Of a stretch of 64,000 bases of DNA, positions 12,179 to 24,991 are shown in pieces. The position numbers were made by a program, and so were the translations under genes. The notes under the pieces were generated by a model, which worked only from the letters and a program-made list of their open reading frames with translations, was not told the origin of the DNA and did not search any database. The stretch covers positions 14,638,770-14,702,769 of the forward strand of contig CM119271.1 in the NCBI GenBank assembly GCA_051294375.1. The letters are read 5' to 3'. The DNA comes from Paraspadella gotoi. Taxonomy: Eukaryota > Chaetognatha. Positions within the stretch are counted from its first letter, which is position 1, and every line of letters starts with the position of its first letter.

Positions 12179-13706
12179 TTACCATTCGTCGATCAAATCG
12201 CACATCATCTTGTCTTTGATTCTCAATTCGGACGCTCGAGTCTCGTCCCGCGTCTCGTCGATCGCCGACTCTTCCGGCGTCGGCCGCAGCAGGGAGAGGT
12301 CGTACTGTTGCTGCTGCTGCTGTAAATCGCCCAACGTGTTCTGCAGCATCTTCGTGACTTCGTCGACATGTCGCTGGAACCGGTCGCCGATGTCGAAGCG
12401 CTGCCTCTTTTGAAGATCCATCATCACCCGGAGAGTTTCTCGCGCCTGAAAAAAGACGATATTTATTATTATTACAATTAGAATACATTAAATTTATTAT
12501 TATCAAAGAAACCTGATGCGGTCTAAACTCGTTGACGAGATGATGCATGTGAAAGAAGAGAAGTTGAATGTCTTCGATCTTTTCCTCCCTCAAAGATCCG
12601 ACGCCGGGAGGTGGCGAGCCGGGGTGTTTGGATCCTCCGGGATTCTTCACCATCACGTCGAGTAGATCGAGGAAGTTGGCCAAGAGCGAATGGTTGAGTT
12701 TCTTTAGTTCTTTCTTGTGGTCCACGTTTTGAGGGTAAAGTCTTTTGATGCCCTGAGACTCCAGGGGTTGGATGATGGGGTCGGACGGGTGGTGACGGAC
12801 TAAAAAAGCAACGGTTTAAGGGGACGAGTGATTATTTCGTAACAATATCAAATCAACTCGAATTACTTAAATGCTAACTCCCAATTATAGATCAATTCAG
12901 TTCAATTAAGATCAGTTCTCCAGATCAGCAACCCATGGCTAGGTTGCTTGCAAAATATGTATTTGTAAATAATTGTAAATATTTATTGTAGTAATTGGAC
13001 GAGGGCTTTACGACAATTTAAAAACATTTTTTTTATTCAAAAGAAAACAGATTATAAAAAATTGAATGTTTTGAAGGATAAAATCTCAGGAATTCTGACA
13101 CCTATCGAGTTCACAAAAAGGTGTTAAAAATTGGGGGAAAAAATTTCAGGCTTTACTATCTAATGGATACAACTGCAGTGATAATAGTGCTTAAAAAATA
13201 AAGATAAAGAAGAAAAATCGACACAAAGTGAGACCATTTAAGAAAATTCAAATTAATTGTCTAAATGAGGCTTTAAATAAAAACAAAATGACAATAGCAA
13301 CGTGGTATTGGTAATACACTAATTCAGATTTTTGAGCCTAACTAAATAAATAAATAAAAATATAATATAACAAATATATATTATATATATAATATAAAAT
13401 ATAAAAAAAATTACCGGAAAAAACGCTATAAGCGTCTCTCATTATCGGCGGTGGCGGCGGGGCTTTTCCCCGCTTTACATTTTCGTCAGAATACATAACG
13501 ATGAACTGCGCGGGCGGCAGCGGCAGCGAACTGACGCTGGGAGCCGTGGCGGCAGCGGCAGCAGCAGCCGGGGCTGAAGGCGGAGCGCCGGGAGGCTGCG
13601 CCCCGTTGGGTGGTTGGGGCGGTGCAGGAGGGCCGCCAGGGGGTCCACCAGGAAGTCCGCCCGGAGGCCCAAGAGGCGACCCGTAAGCGCCCCCGCCGAG
13701 TTGCAT
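12179..13706 (-). CDS. MED7: Mediator complex subunit 7
   Basis: Three exons (13706-13415, 12799-12513, 12445-12179) give 281 residues. The conserved core is clear: [17 protein letters not shown], then [70 protein letters not shown] and a coiled-coil region [20 protein letters not shown]. These match MED7, which pairs with MED21 to form the flexible hinge of the Mediator middle module. The N-terminus carries a Gly/Pro/Ala-rich extension of about 70 residues that human MED7 lacks, and a short polyGln run follows the coiled coil. The start MQLGGGAYG at 13706 was preferred over an upstream in-frame ATG at 13781, whose added residues look like untranslated sequence. Confidence 0.95.
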
Positions 13707-14433
13707 TGTTTTTCTTTTTTTATGGGAACAAAAAAAGCGCCGAAGCGCGATGAGTTTTTTTAAACTAGAAAACGAAACCAACTGAAACGTGATTGTGAAA
13801 TCTTAAGATAAACTCGAACGTAAATAAAAAGTTTTTTCTTTCAAGATGTTTTGGGTTGGGGAAAGAAATCAAAAACGGTCTTCGCAGTTGTAAAACATTA
13901 AAAAGAAAGAATAAAACAAATTACTATATCATGAAAGAGCTCAGTCCGCTCGACCAAGCGACTAATATTTTTTTACGCGTGATTACGGGTATTAGGTCAT
14001 AAACAGAAAACAAAATATGTAATGTTAAAATAATATGGACTAAAACTAAAACTAACAGTGATTAGAAAAGAAAAAAAACCTGAATCATGGGCGAAAACAA
14101 AAAATTTAAAAAAGTGAATAAAAGAAGAGCAGAAGGAAACGAGTTATTCTGGTCAGAGTGAAAGAAAATACATGTAAACAAATGATTGGATAAATGATTA
14201 AGAGAAGAACGAAACCCTTAATAAGGCCTTATATAAAAGAAAAAGTAAAAACTGATGGAAAGAAAAAAAAATCTTTCATAAAATAAAATTCACCAGAAAT
14301 CGCGGAAAATTAGGTAGTAAAGATAACACGATGCGAATTTAAGGCTACTCGGCCACTCGATCCAATTAAAATAAAAATGTAAACATCTATGCGGATCAAA
14401 TTTTAGGCCGCGACATTATTATTGTTCACAGGT
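13707..14433. other. Intergenic gap between MED7 and the F-box gene
   Basis: About 730 bp, strongly AT-rich, with many A-runs on the plus strand. It must carry the MED7 promoter and F-box gene 3' UTR. No further feature was seen. Confidence 0.5.
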
Positions 14434-16836
14434 TCACAGTTCATCCCCGGCGAAAAAGTCCTTAAATTCGACGGTCCAGTCGTTGGAGACGCCCTTGAAA
14501 AACTTGACGACGCAAAAGGCGCCGACGACGGCGCCGTGCTCTCTCGACATTCCCTTGAGGCCCTCGGGAGACCCGTCCGCTTCACGGAGGTAGATGAACT
14601 CGGGAAGGTCGAAGTCCTCTTCCATGAGAATGCGGTAGAAACGGTCGCGTCTGATAACGAAGGGGATCGAGGATGATCATTGGTATCACTATCTCATTTT
14701 GTATTGTTTATTAGAATTATTATCAGTATCATCACCGACCTGGCAAGAAGCCACGGTCCGTCTTTGTGCTCGTTGGTGCAAACGTAGGGCGTGGCTTCTC
14801 TCAGAACGAAACCACATCGAAGGAGACGTAATAATTTTTGTTTCAAGCCTGGGACAAAGCTGGAGGAAATTCGGGTAGAGTTTGAGCCAGGGAAGTTGGA
14901 GGCGGCGCCTGTAAAGTTGGTGGCGGCGTTGGAGGTGGAGGCGACGGCGGAAAGGTTCGAGGCAGCTTCGGAAACATTGGAGTTAGGATTCGTAGAGTTG
15001 AAGGCGACGTCGGCAGAATTGAAGTCGATTTCGGAAGAGTTTGAAGCGGAATCGGCGGAGTCTTCGGAACGGCGCCGCGATTCGAAGACTAGGACGGGTC
15101 GCCGTCGATGCAGGGCAAAGTCGATCTCGATAATGGAACCGGAGAAGCGAACGGTGCGTAACTTTATTTTGAAAAAAGTAGTTTAAGTTATGCAATTTCA
15201 ATAAATATAAATATAATCAAACATTAAACACGCCCCACACCCGGTTGCCGTGTATCTTCAAAGATCGACAGGGCACATTCTCGATAGTTCGCAACTCCTC
15301 GCCCGAAATGAGGCTGAAAATGTGGATGGAAAGATTCTCGACAACATGAGGACCAATAAACCACTTTTTGGCAGCCAACAGGCGTTCCGCATCGATGGCG
15401 TAATCCTAGCAAAAAGGAGGGGAATCAATTTTAATAAGTGTATACTGTATAGAATAAAAAATCTCACCTCCCAGGCGAAGGTCCTTATGTTGTACGGAGG
15501 AGCCTGGTGGCGCCGCAGCGGTTCGGCCTCCGTATCGTCGCCGCAGAACCGCCAGACGCAAAGTTCAGCTCGATCTTCGGTGACGGCGACGAAATAATCG
15601 GGATGAACGTTGGTGAACTTCAGGTCGGCGTAGGGTAGGTGGAGGAGGCGACGAGGGGCTTGACAAGAGGAAAGGAGAAAAATAAGAGAACGAACAATGA
15701 TTATGTGACCACAACTGACCCACGTGAAATTGGGTCAGGTTCATAAGTAATTCTCTCTGAGCTTTCATGAATAATTAACTCAAAACCTCACCTGGTCCTG
15801 ATGCAGGCCAGAGGATCAACGGACCTGGCGAGTCACATAAGTCCAACTCCTGCAGCTGATCCCTTTAACTCACCTTCTCCACTCCACCGCCACAATTCCA
15901 TCGCCCGCGATTCCCAATGACCGATGCCGCAACCGACGGCTCCGCTGCCGGCGACTCCGCCGCTTCCGACGCGGATACTGACGCCGCTCGCGCCGCTGAC
16001 TTCGCCATGGCGGACCTCGGGCTCCAAGCCGAACAAGACCCAATCCTTCCAAATTGCGCAGCGGACGATTCTCCCGGCGGTTGGGCCGACGCGTCCTAGT
16101 CCGGACATGTCCTTCAGGCTGAGGACTAGAGCGTTGCAGTATTGATAAGGACCTGAGTAAAATGAGTCGGTTAAAGAGTTTTTTTTAATGGTCCTGACCG
16201 AAAGAAGTCAAGTATTCTGACCGAAGCAAAGGACTTTGTTTCTGAAGTCGACGTCCTTGAAGACGGAGTTGGTCTCGCGAAGTCGATGGTACGTCTCGTC
16301 GAAAAACAACTCGGGAGAATCGCGGGCGAGCTCCAAGCTGCTTCGCGACAATTTCCGGACACAATTGGAGTTACTGGAAGACGTTAGATAAGCGTTGCGA
16401 TTTAAACTCGATCCGAGAATAGATTAAGAACTCACCTGAGGTTGTCGTGGGCGTCGACGACGTGATGGACAAATCTGTGAATCAACGTGTCAATCAGGAA
16501 GACGTCACCAGAGTTGCTGTCGATTTTTCGAGCGAAGGCGTCTTCCATACTGAAGACAGAAAAAGATGAACGAGCATGTACTAGGCCTCCATATTGCATC
16601 AACCCAGCTTTCCCTCGTTTAACTCACCGATACCCGTTCCACTTGATGAACTTTTTCATCTTAAAGTTCCACTTGAGCGACGAGGAATCGTCCATGACGC
16701 GGCGCCAAGATTTGCAGACCATCGAAGCGGCGCCGAAATCCTCCGCGCGAAGATTCAAGAGAATTTTGATGAAGATTTCCGGCGGCATCGCGAATTCGCC
16801 GAATTTCGGCGCTAAAGGCTCCATCGCTGTCTCCAT
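14434..16836 (-). CDS. F-box protein with beta-propeller-like C-terminal part
   Basis: Nine exons (16836-16628, 16549-16436, 16373-16222, 16152-15874, a 33-base exon 15824-15792, 15658-15468, 15405-about 15232, 15161-14740, 14650-14434) keep frame and give about 596 residues. Residues 10-60 form an F-box: MPPEIFIKILLNLRAEDFG, then AASMVCKSWRRVMDD, the usual SKP1-binding pattern. Later segments such as LKFTNVHPDYFVAVTEDRAE, LCVWRFCGDD and SIHIFSLISGEELRTIENVP look like degenerate WD-type blades, so this is probably an SCF substrate receptor of the FBXW kind. A Ser/Asn-rich linker of about 70 residues sits near residue 450. I do not recognise a specific orthologue. The donor of exon 7 could be at 15231 or nine bases upstream. 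Confidence 0.82.
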
Positions 16837-17523
16837 ATTTCACTGTGGGAACTCAAAGCTTTCAACTTCTTTGATTTTTTTTTTTTCGTTAAGTTTTATT
16901 CCATTGTTTTGTGGAGGAAAAAATGCCTGTAAAACGGATTAGGACAGAGGGTTTTAACGTAAGATCACCGGAATCGGAAAGGCTATTTTTGAATAAAAAG
17001 ACTTAAAAGTTGACACTAGAAAGCAAAAGATTGCTTTTAATGATGGTTAAACCACCGGTAGCAAGCAATGAGTCACAAATAAGACTAGCTGATCAATAAC
17101 AATTAAATAAAATCAACGATCAGTGAGCGCAACTTCATTTTTAAAATATAAAGTACATGTATGTAAGTGGTATTAGGCAACATTCACTTGATAAATAAAC
17201 TGTCGCCAAGAAGCAGAAGAAGAAATACAAAGTTTTTAGATCAAGAATGAGATATTTTTACCTCGTGTCGTGGAGAAAGATGATGAGAATCCGACCTCAC
17301 CTTCGAAAGCATTTATTTATTTACCAAAATAAAGGTTTTAAAAAGTAAACCAAACATTGGAACTCTTCCTCGCCAGTCTCGCATTCATCAACACAAACCC
17401 TGTGAGTCAGGATTCTGAGCAACTTTCTACATCGTGATTCGTGAGGTATCACTATTTCCCAAAACAACTCGATCTAAAATTCATTTTTTTCTTTTCACGT
17501 CTCGAGAGAGAGAGAAATAAAAA
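16837..17523. other. Intergenic gap between the F-box gene and APLF
   Basis: About 690 bp with no recognisable exon. A short GA-rich run lies at 17504-17516. It should hold the F-box gene promoter and APLF 3' UTR. Confidence 0.5.
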
Positions 17524-19961
17524 TCATCTGGTTCTCTTGGCGAATCTCTTCGCCTCCTTCTTCAGTCTCTTCAACTGACGCTTCTCCTCCTCCTCATCCT
17601 CTTCCTCATCGTCTATACGGAACTCGTCGCCATCATCATCATCTCCGTCACCGTCGTCGTCTTCGGACGAGGTCGTCGAGGTTCCGAACGTCTCGTCGGG
17701 ATCCAAATCGGAATCGTCGTTGATGAAAGAGGATTCGTACTCGTCGTCTTCGTCGTCGTCTTCGTCGTCCCCGCGTCTTTTCCGCTTGGTCGCCTTGACG
17801 ACGGCCCGGCGTTTCGGACGCTCGCCCGGTTTCGGGTGATAAAAATCCCGACGGTGTTGCGGGTTTTTCCTGCAACAATTTTTTTTTTTTATTTAAATAA
17901 TGACATGAGCCATTGAGCCATCCCGTTATAATCAGCAGCTTATAATCAATAATCACCTGTAACAATCGGCCCCATATTCGCATTCAGGCTTCCTCCCCAC
18001 CTCCTCTTCCTCCTCCTCATCCTTTCTCTCTTCCCAATCTTCGTCCCCCGGATGACACGACTCAACAAAATGAAGAGGATTTTTTCGATAGCAATCTTTG
18101 CCGTAAGGACACTTCGTTCGTTTCGCGGTTTTCGAAGACGTCGCCCCGCTTGACGAGGCGCTCGTCGAAGCTTGAGGGCGTTTGGGCGTCGACGTGGTAG
18201 TGTCAGCGGCGCCGCCTCCCGAGTCTCTTTTCTTCGCCGGCGTCGAAGCCGAGTCGCGACCGTTGGAGACGTTGAGCGGTGACGTCGGGGGAGTGGCTTC
18301 GTCCCAACTGTCGACGTCGTCGAAATTCGTCGCTCCTTTGACAGGAGACCGCGAAGGAGGACCAGAGCCGGCGCCGCGTCCGCCATTGTTCTCTTCGTCT
18401 CTTCGTTTCGCCGGAGAATCGTCCAAGACGCTCGCCAGCGTTCCCAAGTTAGCGTCGGAGAAAATTGAAGAGGGCGGCGGCGGCGGCTTCGAAGGCGTCG
18501 ACGTGGAGGGTGGAGCCTCGATTCTTTGATCGAGACTTTCGTCCTTGGAAAAAATGCTAGGAAGAATCGGAGCAGCGGAGGTTTTCGTCGCTGCCGCTGC
18601 CGATACCGCAGACGCCGCCGCAGACGCCACGGCCGACGCCTTCGAAGTTTTAACGCGTTGATTAGGTTTCGCCTTCGATTCTTTCCGTTCGACATCGTCC
18701 GTAGACCTCGCCTTCAATTCGTTCGTCTCTTCGGCGACGCGGCGTCGATTTGTCGCCGCCTTTTTCGGCGCCGCTCTCTTCGGCGTCGGTTCTTCGTCAC
18801 CTTCGCCCAAATTCATCCACCAAGACGGAAGGCGTCGTTTAAGTTTTAGATATGGAGTCGAGGAAGATTTCGGAGCGAAATTTCGCTTGGGCGACGGTTT
18901 TTCGATCCTCGATCCGAAGGCGTCGCCGTCCAACCTTGACTTCGCGTCGTCACGGTCAATCGTCGACTTCGCGACGTCGCAATTCTTCGATATTTCGACG
19001 CCGAACGTAGACCCGGCGGCGTCGTCGGCGTCGCCGATCGGAATCGCCTTCGAATTCCGAGATTCGATCGAAGTAGAAATTTTGTTTTCGGAAGAAAACA
19101 AAGTCGGTCGTTCGACGCCGTTGTTCGATAATTTCGTCGGAGAAGAAATAAGAAATTCTTCGTCGTCGTCGTCGTCGTCTTCGCCTAACAACATCGTCGC
19201 CGCGACGGCGTCACGATCTGCTACGCTTCGATCCTCCTTGACAGCTTTTTTTTCAAAAGGAGCCTCGCATCGCGAATTCGTTAAAAAATCCAAATCGTCG
19301 TCTTCTTTGTCGAAGAAGGAGCGAGTCTCGGGCGCTTTATCCTCGGCGTCGATGCGAAGACTAAAGAGGGCGCCGTCTCGAGAGAAGCGAATGGCGTCGC
19401 CGTCGAAGACTTGCAGTCGGTCGCGGACGCCGTCCGACTTTTCGTTGAGAGTCTCGGCGCTCACGTCAGCGTCCCAGAAATTCTGTTTCCAAAGGGAGAT
19501 TACAAAAAATAATAAGCCTGATTCATTCTCAATCTATCTCGATCAATATCTGGCCAAAAAAAAAAAACCCAAATTGTAACTCTCGCGGTCTCTGATTGTA
19601 GAAACTTAGCCCAACTACTATGCAGACTAATGTACCTTGTACTACATAGTGCATACTAAGCAATCATCACACGATCCACACAAACCTGGTCAATGTTCTT
19701 CGCATCCTTCCTGACGACGTAACAAGGATTCGAATGAGTAGCGACGAGAAAGACTCCCGCTCCCTCTTCTCCTTCTTCCATCTGCAAAAACGCGTGTTGC
19801 CTCGAGAGAAACGGGTCTCTCTTTGCCAATCCCGCCTTCAACGAGGCGCGACCCAAGACGAGGCTCAGTTTCGGAAAAGAGGGACGACGAAGGATCTCTC
19901 TTCCGTCGACGGAATGAAGAGTCCACGTCGGTCGGTCTTTCAGCGCAGATTTGGTCGCCAT
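17524..19961 (-). CDS. APLF: APLF, aprataxin and PNK-like factor
   Basis: Three exons (19961-19686, 19482-17957, 17869-17524) give 715 residues. The N-terminal FHA-like domain includes LSLVLGRASLKAG and LSRQHAFLQM, the family's phospho-threonine pocket. A Ku-binding motif is present in the middle as LKRRLPSWWMNL, comparable to the vertebrate APLF KRILPTWML motif. Two PBZ zinc fingers follow: KCPYGKDCYRKNPLHFVESC plus HP, and ECEYGADCYRKNPQHRRDF plus YHP, each with the C-C-H-H ligands; the second is split by the last intron. The C-terminus is a long Asp/Glu tail ending KKEAKRFAKRTR, like the histone-binding acidic tail of vertebrate APLF. The protein binds poly(ADP-ribose), Ku and histones in non-homologous end joining. 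Confidence 0.95.
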
Positions 19962-20381
19962 GGCGATCGAAGAACGAAAAAAGAAAATGGTTTAATCCAT
20001 GGCTTTTATTTAGCTAATTGGGGCAGCGTTATTGTTATTTTGCCATTTAAATTTGGCAAAAACAATTCCCGTGAGCCTGTGTTGTATAAAAGAACCGTAG
20101 TAAAAATACTAACAAATGGGATTCAAATTAACAAATGAGATGTTTAGCTTCAAAAATGCGAGGGGGATTAAAAGGAAAGGAGACAAATAAATTTTATTAT
20201 CTCGAATTTTATCAATTTTTAACCGATTTTAAATTTTTAGCAATTTGTCTTTCTCTTTCCCTCCGAAAATGATTAAATTTAACGGTAGAAACGATGATAA
20301 CGAACGACAATTGTTCAATGTTCAATCAACAATAAAGACATTAAGGCGAAGAAGTAGGAGAGAAAGAATCGCTCTCCATCA
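19962..20381. other. Intergenic gap between APLF and PPWD1
   Basis: About 420 bp with no recognised exon. It holds the APLF promoter and the PPWD1 3' UTR. Confidence 0.5.
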
Positions 20382-23300
20382 TCACTTGACGGTGATGCTG
20401 ATGATGTTGATGTCGTCGAAAGGTTTGTCGTTCTTCTTGTTGACTCTGGCCAGCGACATCTTCTGCACGACCTCCATGCCCTTGTCGACGCGGCCAAAGA
20501 CGGTGTGCTTATTGTCCAACCAGGGCGTCGGCACGACGGTGATGAAGAACTGACTCCCGTTCGTGTTGGGGCCTGAGAGAGGAAAGAAAAGTCCACGAGA
20601 AATGTCCACACGCGGACAAAAGACAATCCATAAACGTTATCGTTTGAGGTTTGACGAACCCGCGTTGGCCATGGAAACCGTGTAGGGCCGGTCGTGCCGA
20701 AGCGAAGGATGAAATTCGTCTTCAAACTCTCCGCCCCAAATCGATTCCCCGCCGCAACCAGTACCTTGAAAGAGGTAAGTGTGATAGATAAAACTCTCTT
20801 CAAAAAATAAAATTCTTAAGCCCTGTACCTTAACTTACTAGTAGGATCCCCAGTTTGGACCATGAAGCCTTTGATGACCCGATGAAAAAGGTGCCCATTG
20901 TAGTATCCCTCCCGCGCGTGAACCACGAAATTTTCGATGGTCTTGGGACATTCTTTGTAAAAGAGACGAATCTGGGAAAATAAAAATGAAAATTGTTGAG
21001 GTTTAATGTGCGCGCTCTTTCTCTCTCTCTCTCTCTCACGTGAATGTCTCCGACGGTGGTGTGAATGACAGCGTTCCCGGCGAGGCGAGCGGACGAGGAG
21101 TCTTCGGTGGCGGAGACAAGTTCCTCCTTAGACGGTTTTTCGTTGAAAACGTCGCGGTCTATGTAATAATATAATATTGGTTTATTATTCAGTTATTATC
21201 ATTTGATTTTCTTTCACTCCAAACGCCTGACCCGTGGACGATGAGTTTTCGCCCTTGCACCACTCGGGCTCAAACTTGGTGAAGAGGTAGAACCGATTCT
21301 TCTTGAGCCCCGTGGCAAAAAGGATGGGGTCCGCGAAGCCGTCTCCCTTCAGCCCCGGGTTTTCCGAAGAGTGCATCTCCATCGTGAGCGAAGCTTTGGA
21401 AGAGCTCGTCAAGGATCGCTGCAGCATCGCCAGTTGGAGGAATCTTGGGGAATGAAGAACTCAATTGGTTTGGGCTTCTCTAACAATCCAAAACCAAATA
21501 AAATACTTGAATATTTGAATTAAAAAACTAAGAACGATAGAAAAGCTCCAACAAAACGATTATAGAACAGTTGTATCGGACTCAACCTTCGTTCAAAGCA
21601 GCTTGTGTGAATCTATGATAAGAATAGAAAAAAATAGCCTTTTTAAAATGTAATCACCTTGCGTTCTCCATCTTGCCCAGCATGGCGGCAACCCTGTTGG
21701 TGACGAGGTTGACCACTTTGATGCCTAGCATTGTGGCGTAAAGAAGAAAATGGCCCGACTCGTCGAAAATGACGTTGGCGCGGTCCAATCCCTGGAGAAC
21801 ATGATCATAATTGAATAATGACGTTAAGAAGACCAAAAACTGATAAACATTAATAACAAAAAATAAAAATAAAAAAAACACTTTTTCGTCACCTGATTCC
21901 TGTCGATCTCTTTTTCAACGGCCATCCGGCGACCAAACTCCATATTGGGGAGTTGTTGTTTGCTCTGCTGCAGTTCCGAATACTAGGCAATGGAATAAGT
22001 GCGATGAAATGAAACGTTAGTAATCTGACTAATTTTGAAAATGCTAAATATAAACTAACCCCCCCTCTTATCGAAGGCCATTGTCCCGACGGATCAACTA
22101 ACCATTATAACCAACCTGCTTGAGGGTCTCGTCGACGACCTTCTTTAGCTTTCCCGAAGCAGAATCGAAGACCCTGACTCGCCGATCGACGGACATCGTG
22201 GCGAAGGACTTGCCGTCCGGACTGAAGGTCAGGTCGGGCGACCAAGTCTTACATTTTACCAACTCGTAGAGGTCAGTGTCGGTCTTGAACTCCCACGTGG
22301 CGGCGCGAGGGAAGGCGTAGTCGTTGCGAGGACCCGACCAATACTCCAGCATGCCGTTCTTGTCGCCTGATGTGTGAAAGTGACGATTCGATATATGTCG
22401 AATGGTAAAAAGAGGAGAAATCACAAACAGGAATAACAAAAAGGTTTAGGATGCAGAGAAAACCAGTTGAATATTAATTCATAACCTCCAGAAAGGAACA
22501 ATGGGAGTCTAAAAAGCAAACTCTTTTCCACACAACATTCACCGCCCCATCGTACCGGAAATGACGAGATCCTCGACGGGATTGTACTTGATGAAGGCAA
22601 TCTCAAACGAGTGGAGTTTCTCGACGACGTGGATGGGAAGAGCGTCGCCTCGACCGTTGAAGACGCTGATCCGGTGAGACTCTTTGCAGGCGACGGCCAG
22701 GGCGCTGATGGCGTCGCCGCTACCGGAATAAATTAAGGAAGAGTTTTTACCATGGATCATATGAGAGATTTAAATTTTTACTAAACCGGATCACAAATAG
22801 TTTCCAGTTACCTGTGATAAATCCATCCGCAACAAGCGGGCGTAAAGTCCAATTTGATCATGTTAATCATGTCAAAGTTGACGACGTCGAAAACCTTGCA
22901 AGTTTTCTCTGGAGACACCGATGCCGCCAACGCCCCGTCGGGGGAGATCTAGGAAAAAAAAAAATATTTGCTTTTTACGGTAAAAGGGCACAACCCAGTT
23001 TTTTTATTCTCCATATCCTTCTTTACTTGCATGTCCTGAACGGCGGCGAGGTGAGTTCGAAAGTGTTTGACAAACTCGATCCCACGCTGACCCTTGCCGC
23101 TCGTTTCCGACGAGGACGACGACCCAAGGAGTTCCATGTCGGCAGCGCCGCCGCCGCTCGCGTCGCCCGCGCCCGGCGTCCTCCGCCTCGATTTTGTGCC
23201 AGAATTTTACGTGACCATCCTGAGATGGGGGGAAAGTATTAAAAATTAGCTGAAAAACCTGATTAAGTTATTGAATATTTTTTTTTTTCAATTTAAAATC

Positions 23301-24154
23301 GAACCTGAGACGCGGTCAACAAAAAGTTGCTCTTTTTCGATACACAGAGGTGAGTGACGATCTCGCGATGCATGAACGATTTCTCGTAGGCCTGGGATAA
23401 GTTAATATCGCATTGCATGAAAGAGATGATTATTTAATTATTTACAGCTACAATAAACTTCACAGAAAACTAACTATCGACTCAGGGTCGCACCTGGGCC
23501 GATGGGAGATTGTTGAGATACGCCTTTTCAAAGGGAAGAGCTTTCTCTTTTTCGTCGTCACCGCTTCCGAGGGCAAAGGACCGATCCAGTCGTCGTCGTC
23601 GTCCTCGACCGCCGGTGGTTGATGTTGTTGTTGTTGTTCCTTTTCCTGCTCATCGATTTCTTTCGCGACTTTTCGCTTCCGTTGTAGAAACGTTTTCTTT
23701 CCTCCCCTCGTTCGCTTTCTCTTCCCCGTTTCATCGTTCAATCGATCTTTATCTTTCGTTTTCTCCATCTCCCTTTCCTCGCCTCCCTCTCTTTCCTCCG
23801 ACGCGAGTCTTTCCTCCCTTCCTCCTTTTTCTTCTTGGGCGAAGTCGCCTCTTTCCCGCCTTTCGAGTCACGTGACAGATTTCGTTTTCGCGTCGATTTC
23901 TTTTTCTTTTCTTCTTCTTCCTCGTCGGAGGAAGCGGAGGACGACGACGAAGACGACGACGACGATTCCTTCTTTTTAAGTTTTCTCTTTTTTGACGAAG
24001 AAGAAAGACGACTTATTTCTTTTCTTTTTCGCTTCCTCCTTGGAGGAAGAGGATTTGTTCCTTTTCTTTTTCACTTCTTCCTCCTTTGACGAGGAGGAGG
24101 AAGAGGAAGAGTCGGAATCGCTGGACGAACTAGAGCTCGATTCAGAGTCAGACA
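20382..24154 (-). CDS. PPWD1: PPWD1, WD-repeat cyclophilin of the spliceosome
   Basis: At least 13 exons. N-terminal exon 24154-23494, then about 23391-23305, 23219-23027, 22948-22812, 22719-22556, 22366-22116, 21980-21893, 21792-21657, 21444-21229, 21162-21040, 20970-20840, 20765-20662 and 20572-20382. WD repeats include [30 protein letters not shown] and [21 protein letters not shown] full cyclophilin domain closes the protein: [51 protein letters not shown] and [12 protein letters not shown], with the catalytic Arg and the drug-site Trp. PPWD1 is a peptidyl-prolyl isomerase of the spliceosome. The N-terminal exon encodes a Ser/Lys/Glu-rich tract from MSDSESS followed by [10 protein letters not shown]. 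Reading frame breaks by one base at several places (near 24000, near 23540 and near 23170), so the gene is either mis-assembled at homopolymers or decayed; the homologous residues resume at once each time. Confidence 0.93.
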
Positions 24155-24991
24155 TTTTTTTTAAATATCAGTTTGGATGAACGTTAATGTTTATGTTTAC
24201 CTGTTCAAGTTTTAACGGTCGAACTAATTATTTTCATTAAAAGTAACCAAAAAAAAAAAAAGCTAATAAATGTATCGAACGCGACGAGCGTAATGTTAAC
24301 TAAAATTAAACTTACGAACAAAAAAATTAACAAAAAGTTTTATGCAAAGACTGATGATCATATTTTACTTTTCGTTTCGGAACAAAATTCGACGATCGAG
24401 AATACAAACAAAAATCCATAAAATGACAAGTCGCAGAGAAAAGAGTGTGACGAATAATCGCGGGTCATCGTGGAATTAAAAATAACTTAAATAAAAACTT
24501 GATTTTTTTTCTATTTTCATGTCGGGTAAGTCAAAGTTGTCGAAATTGGATGAAAGAAATAGTAAGGAAAGGGAGAATTAAAGGGAAAGAAAAGAGAATG
24601 ATTGAAAAAAGTCATAAGCTTCTTTCTTAAAAAAAAAAAAAAGTTAATGAAAAGATTCGACATCAACGCGCAGAAAATATCGTGTTGAAAGGGATAATAT
24701 TTTAATTGATTTGTATCAATAAACTTGGCTTGATTCGGAATGAGGTGGGGGGAGTTGGGGAAACCATGAGAGGAGATTCTTGACTAAATAAATATTTCGG
24801 AAGGACGAAGGAAAAATGACTTTTAAAAAGTCAAAAAAAAAAAAATTGCTGAATATTATGATGGAGGGATGGGAAAAGAAGGGTTGGGTGGGAGCGATAA
24901 GGGGGGCGGGAGTGGAAGCGAGAAGGGGGGCGGGGTGGGGGTGGGAAGCGAGAAGGGGGCGGGTTGTGAGTTTCTTCGCGCTTCTTTTTAT
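24155..24991. other. Intergenic gap between PPWD1 and ATRX
   Basis: About 840 bp. A G-rich block on the plus strand (24880-24965) holds imperfect repeats of a GGGGCGGG/GAAGCGAGAAG unit. On the minus strand AATAAA (24991-24986) follows directly on the ATRX stop codon and may be its poly(A) signal. Confidence 0.5.

Noticed and set aside
13704-13781. Upstream ATG for MED7 at 13781
   Set aside because: The extra 25 residues are not MED7-like and the sequence looks like an AT-rich leader; the ATG at 13706 gives a better start.
14791-15186. Plus-strand open frame of 131 codons rich in Glu and Ala
   Set aside because: It is antisense to the Ser/Asn-rich linker exon of the F-box gene, where splice phases demand the minus-strand frame.
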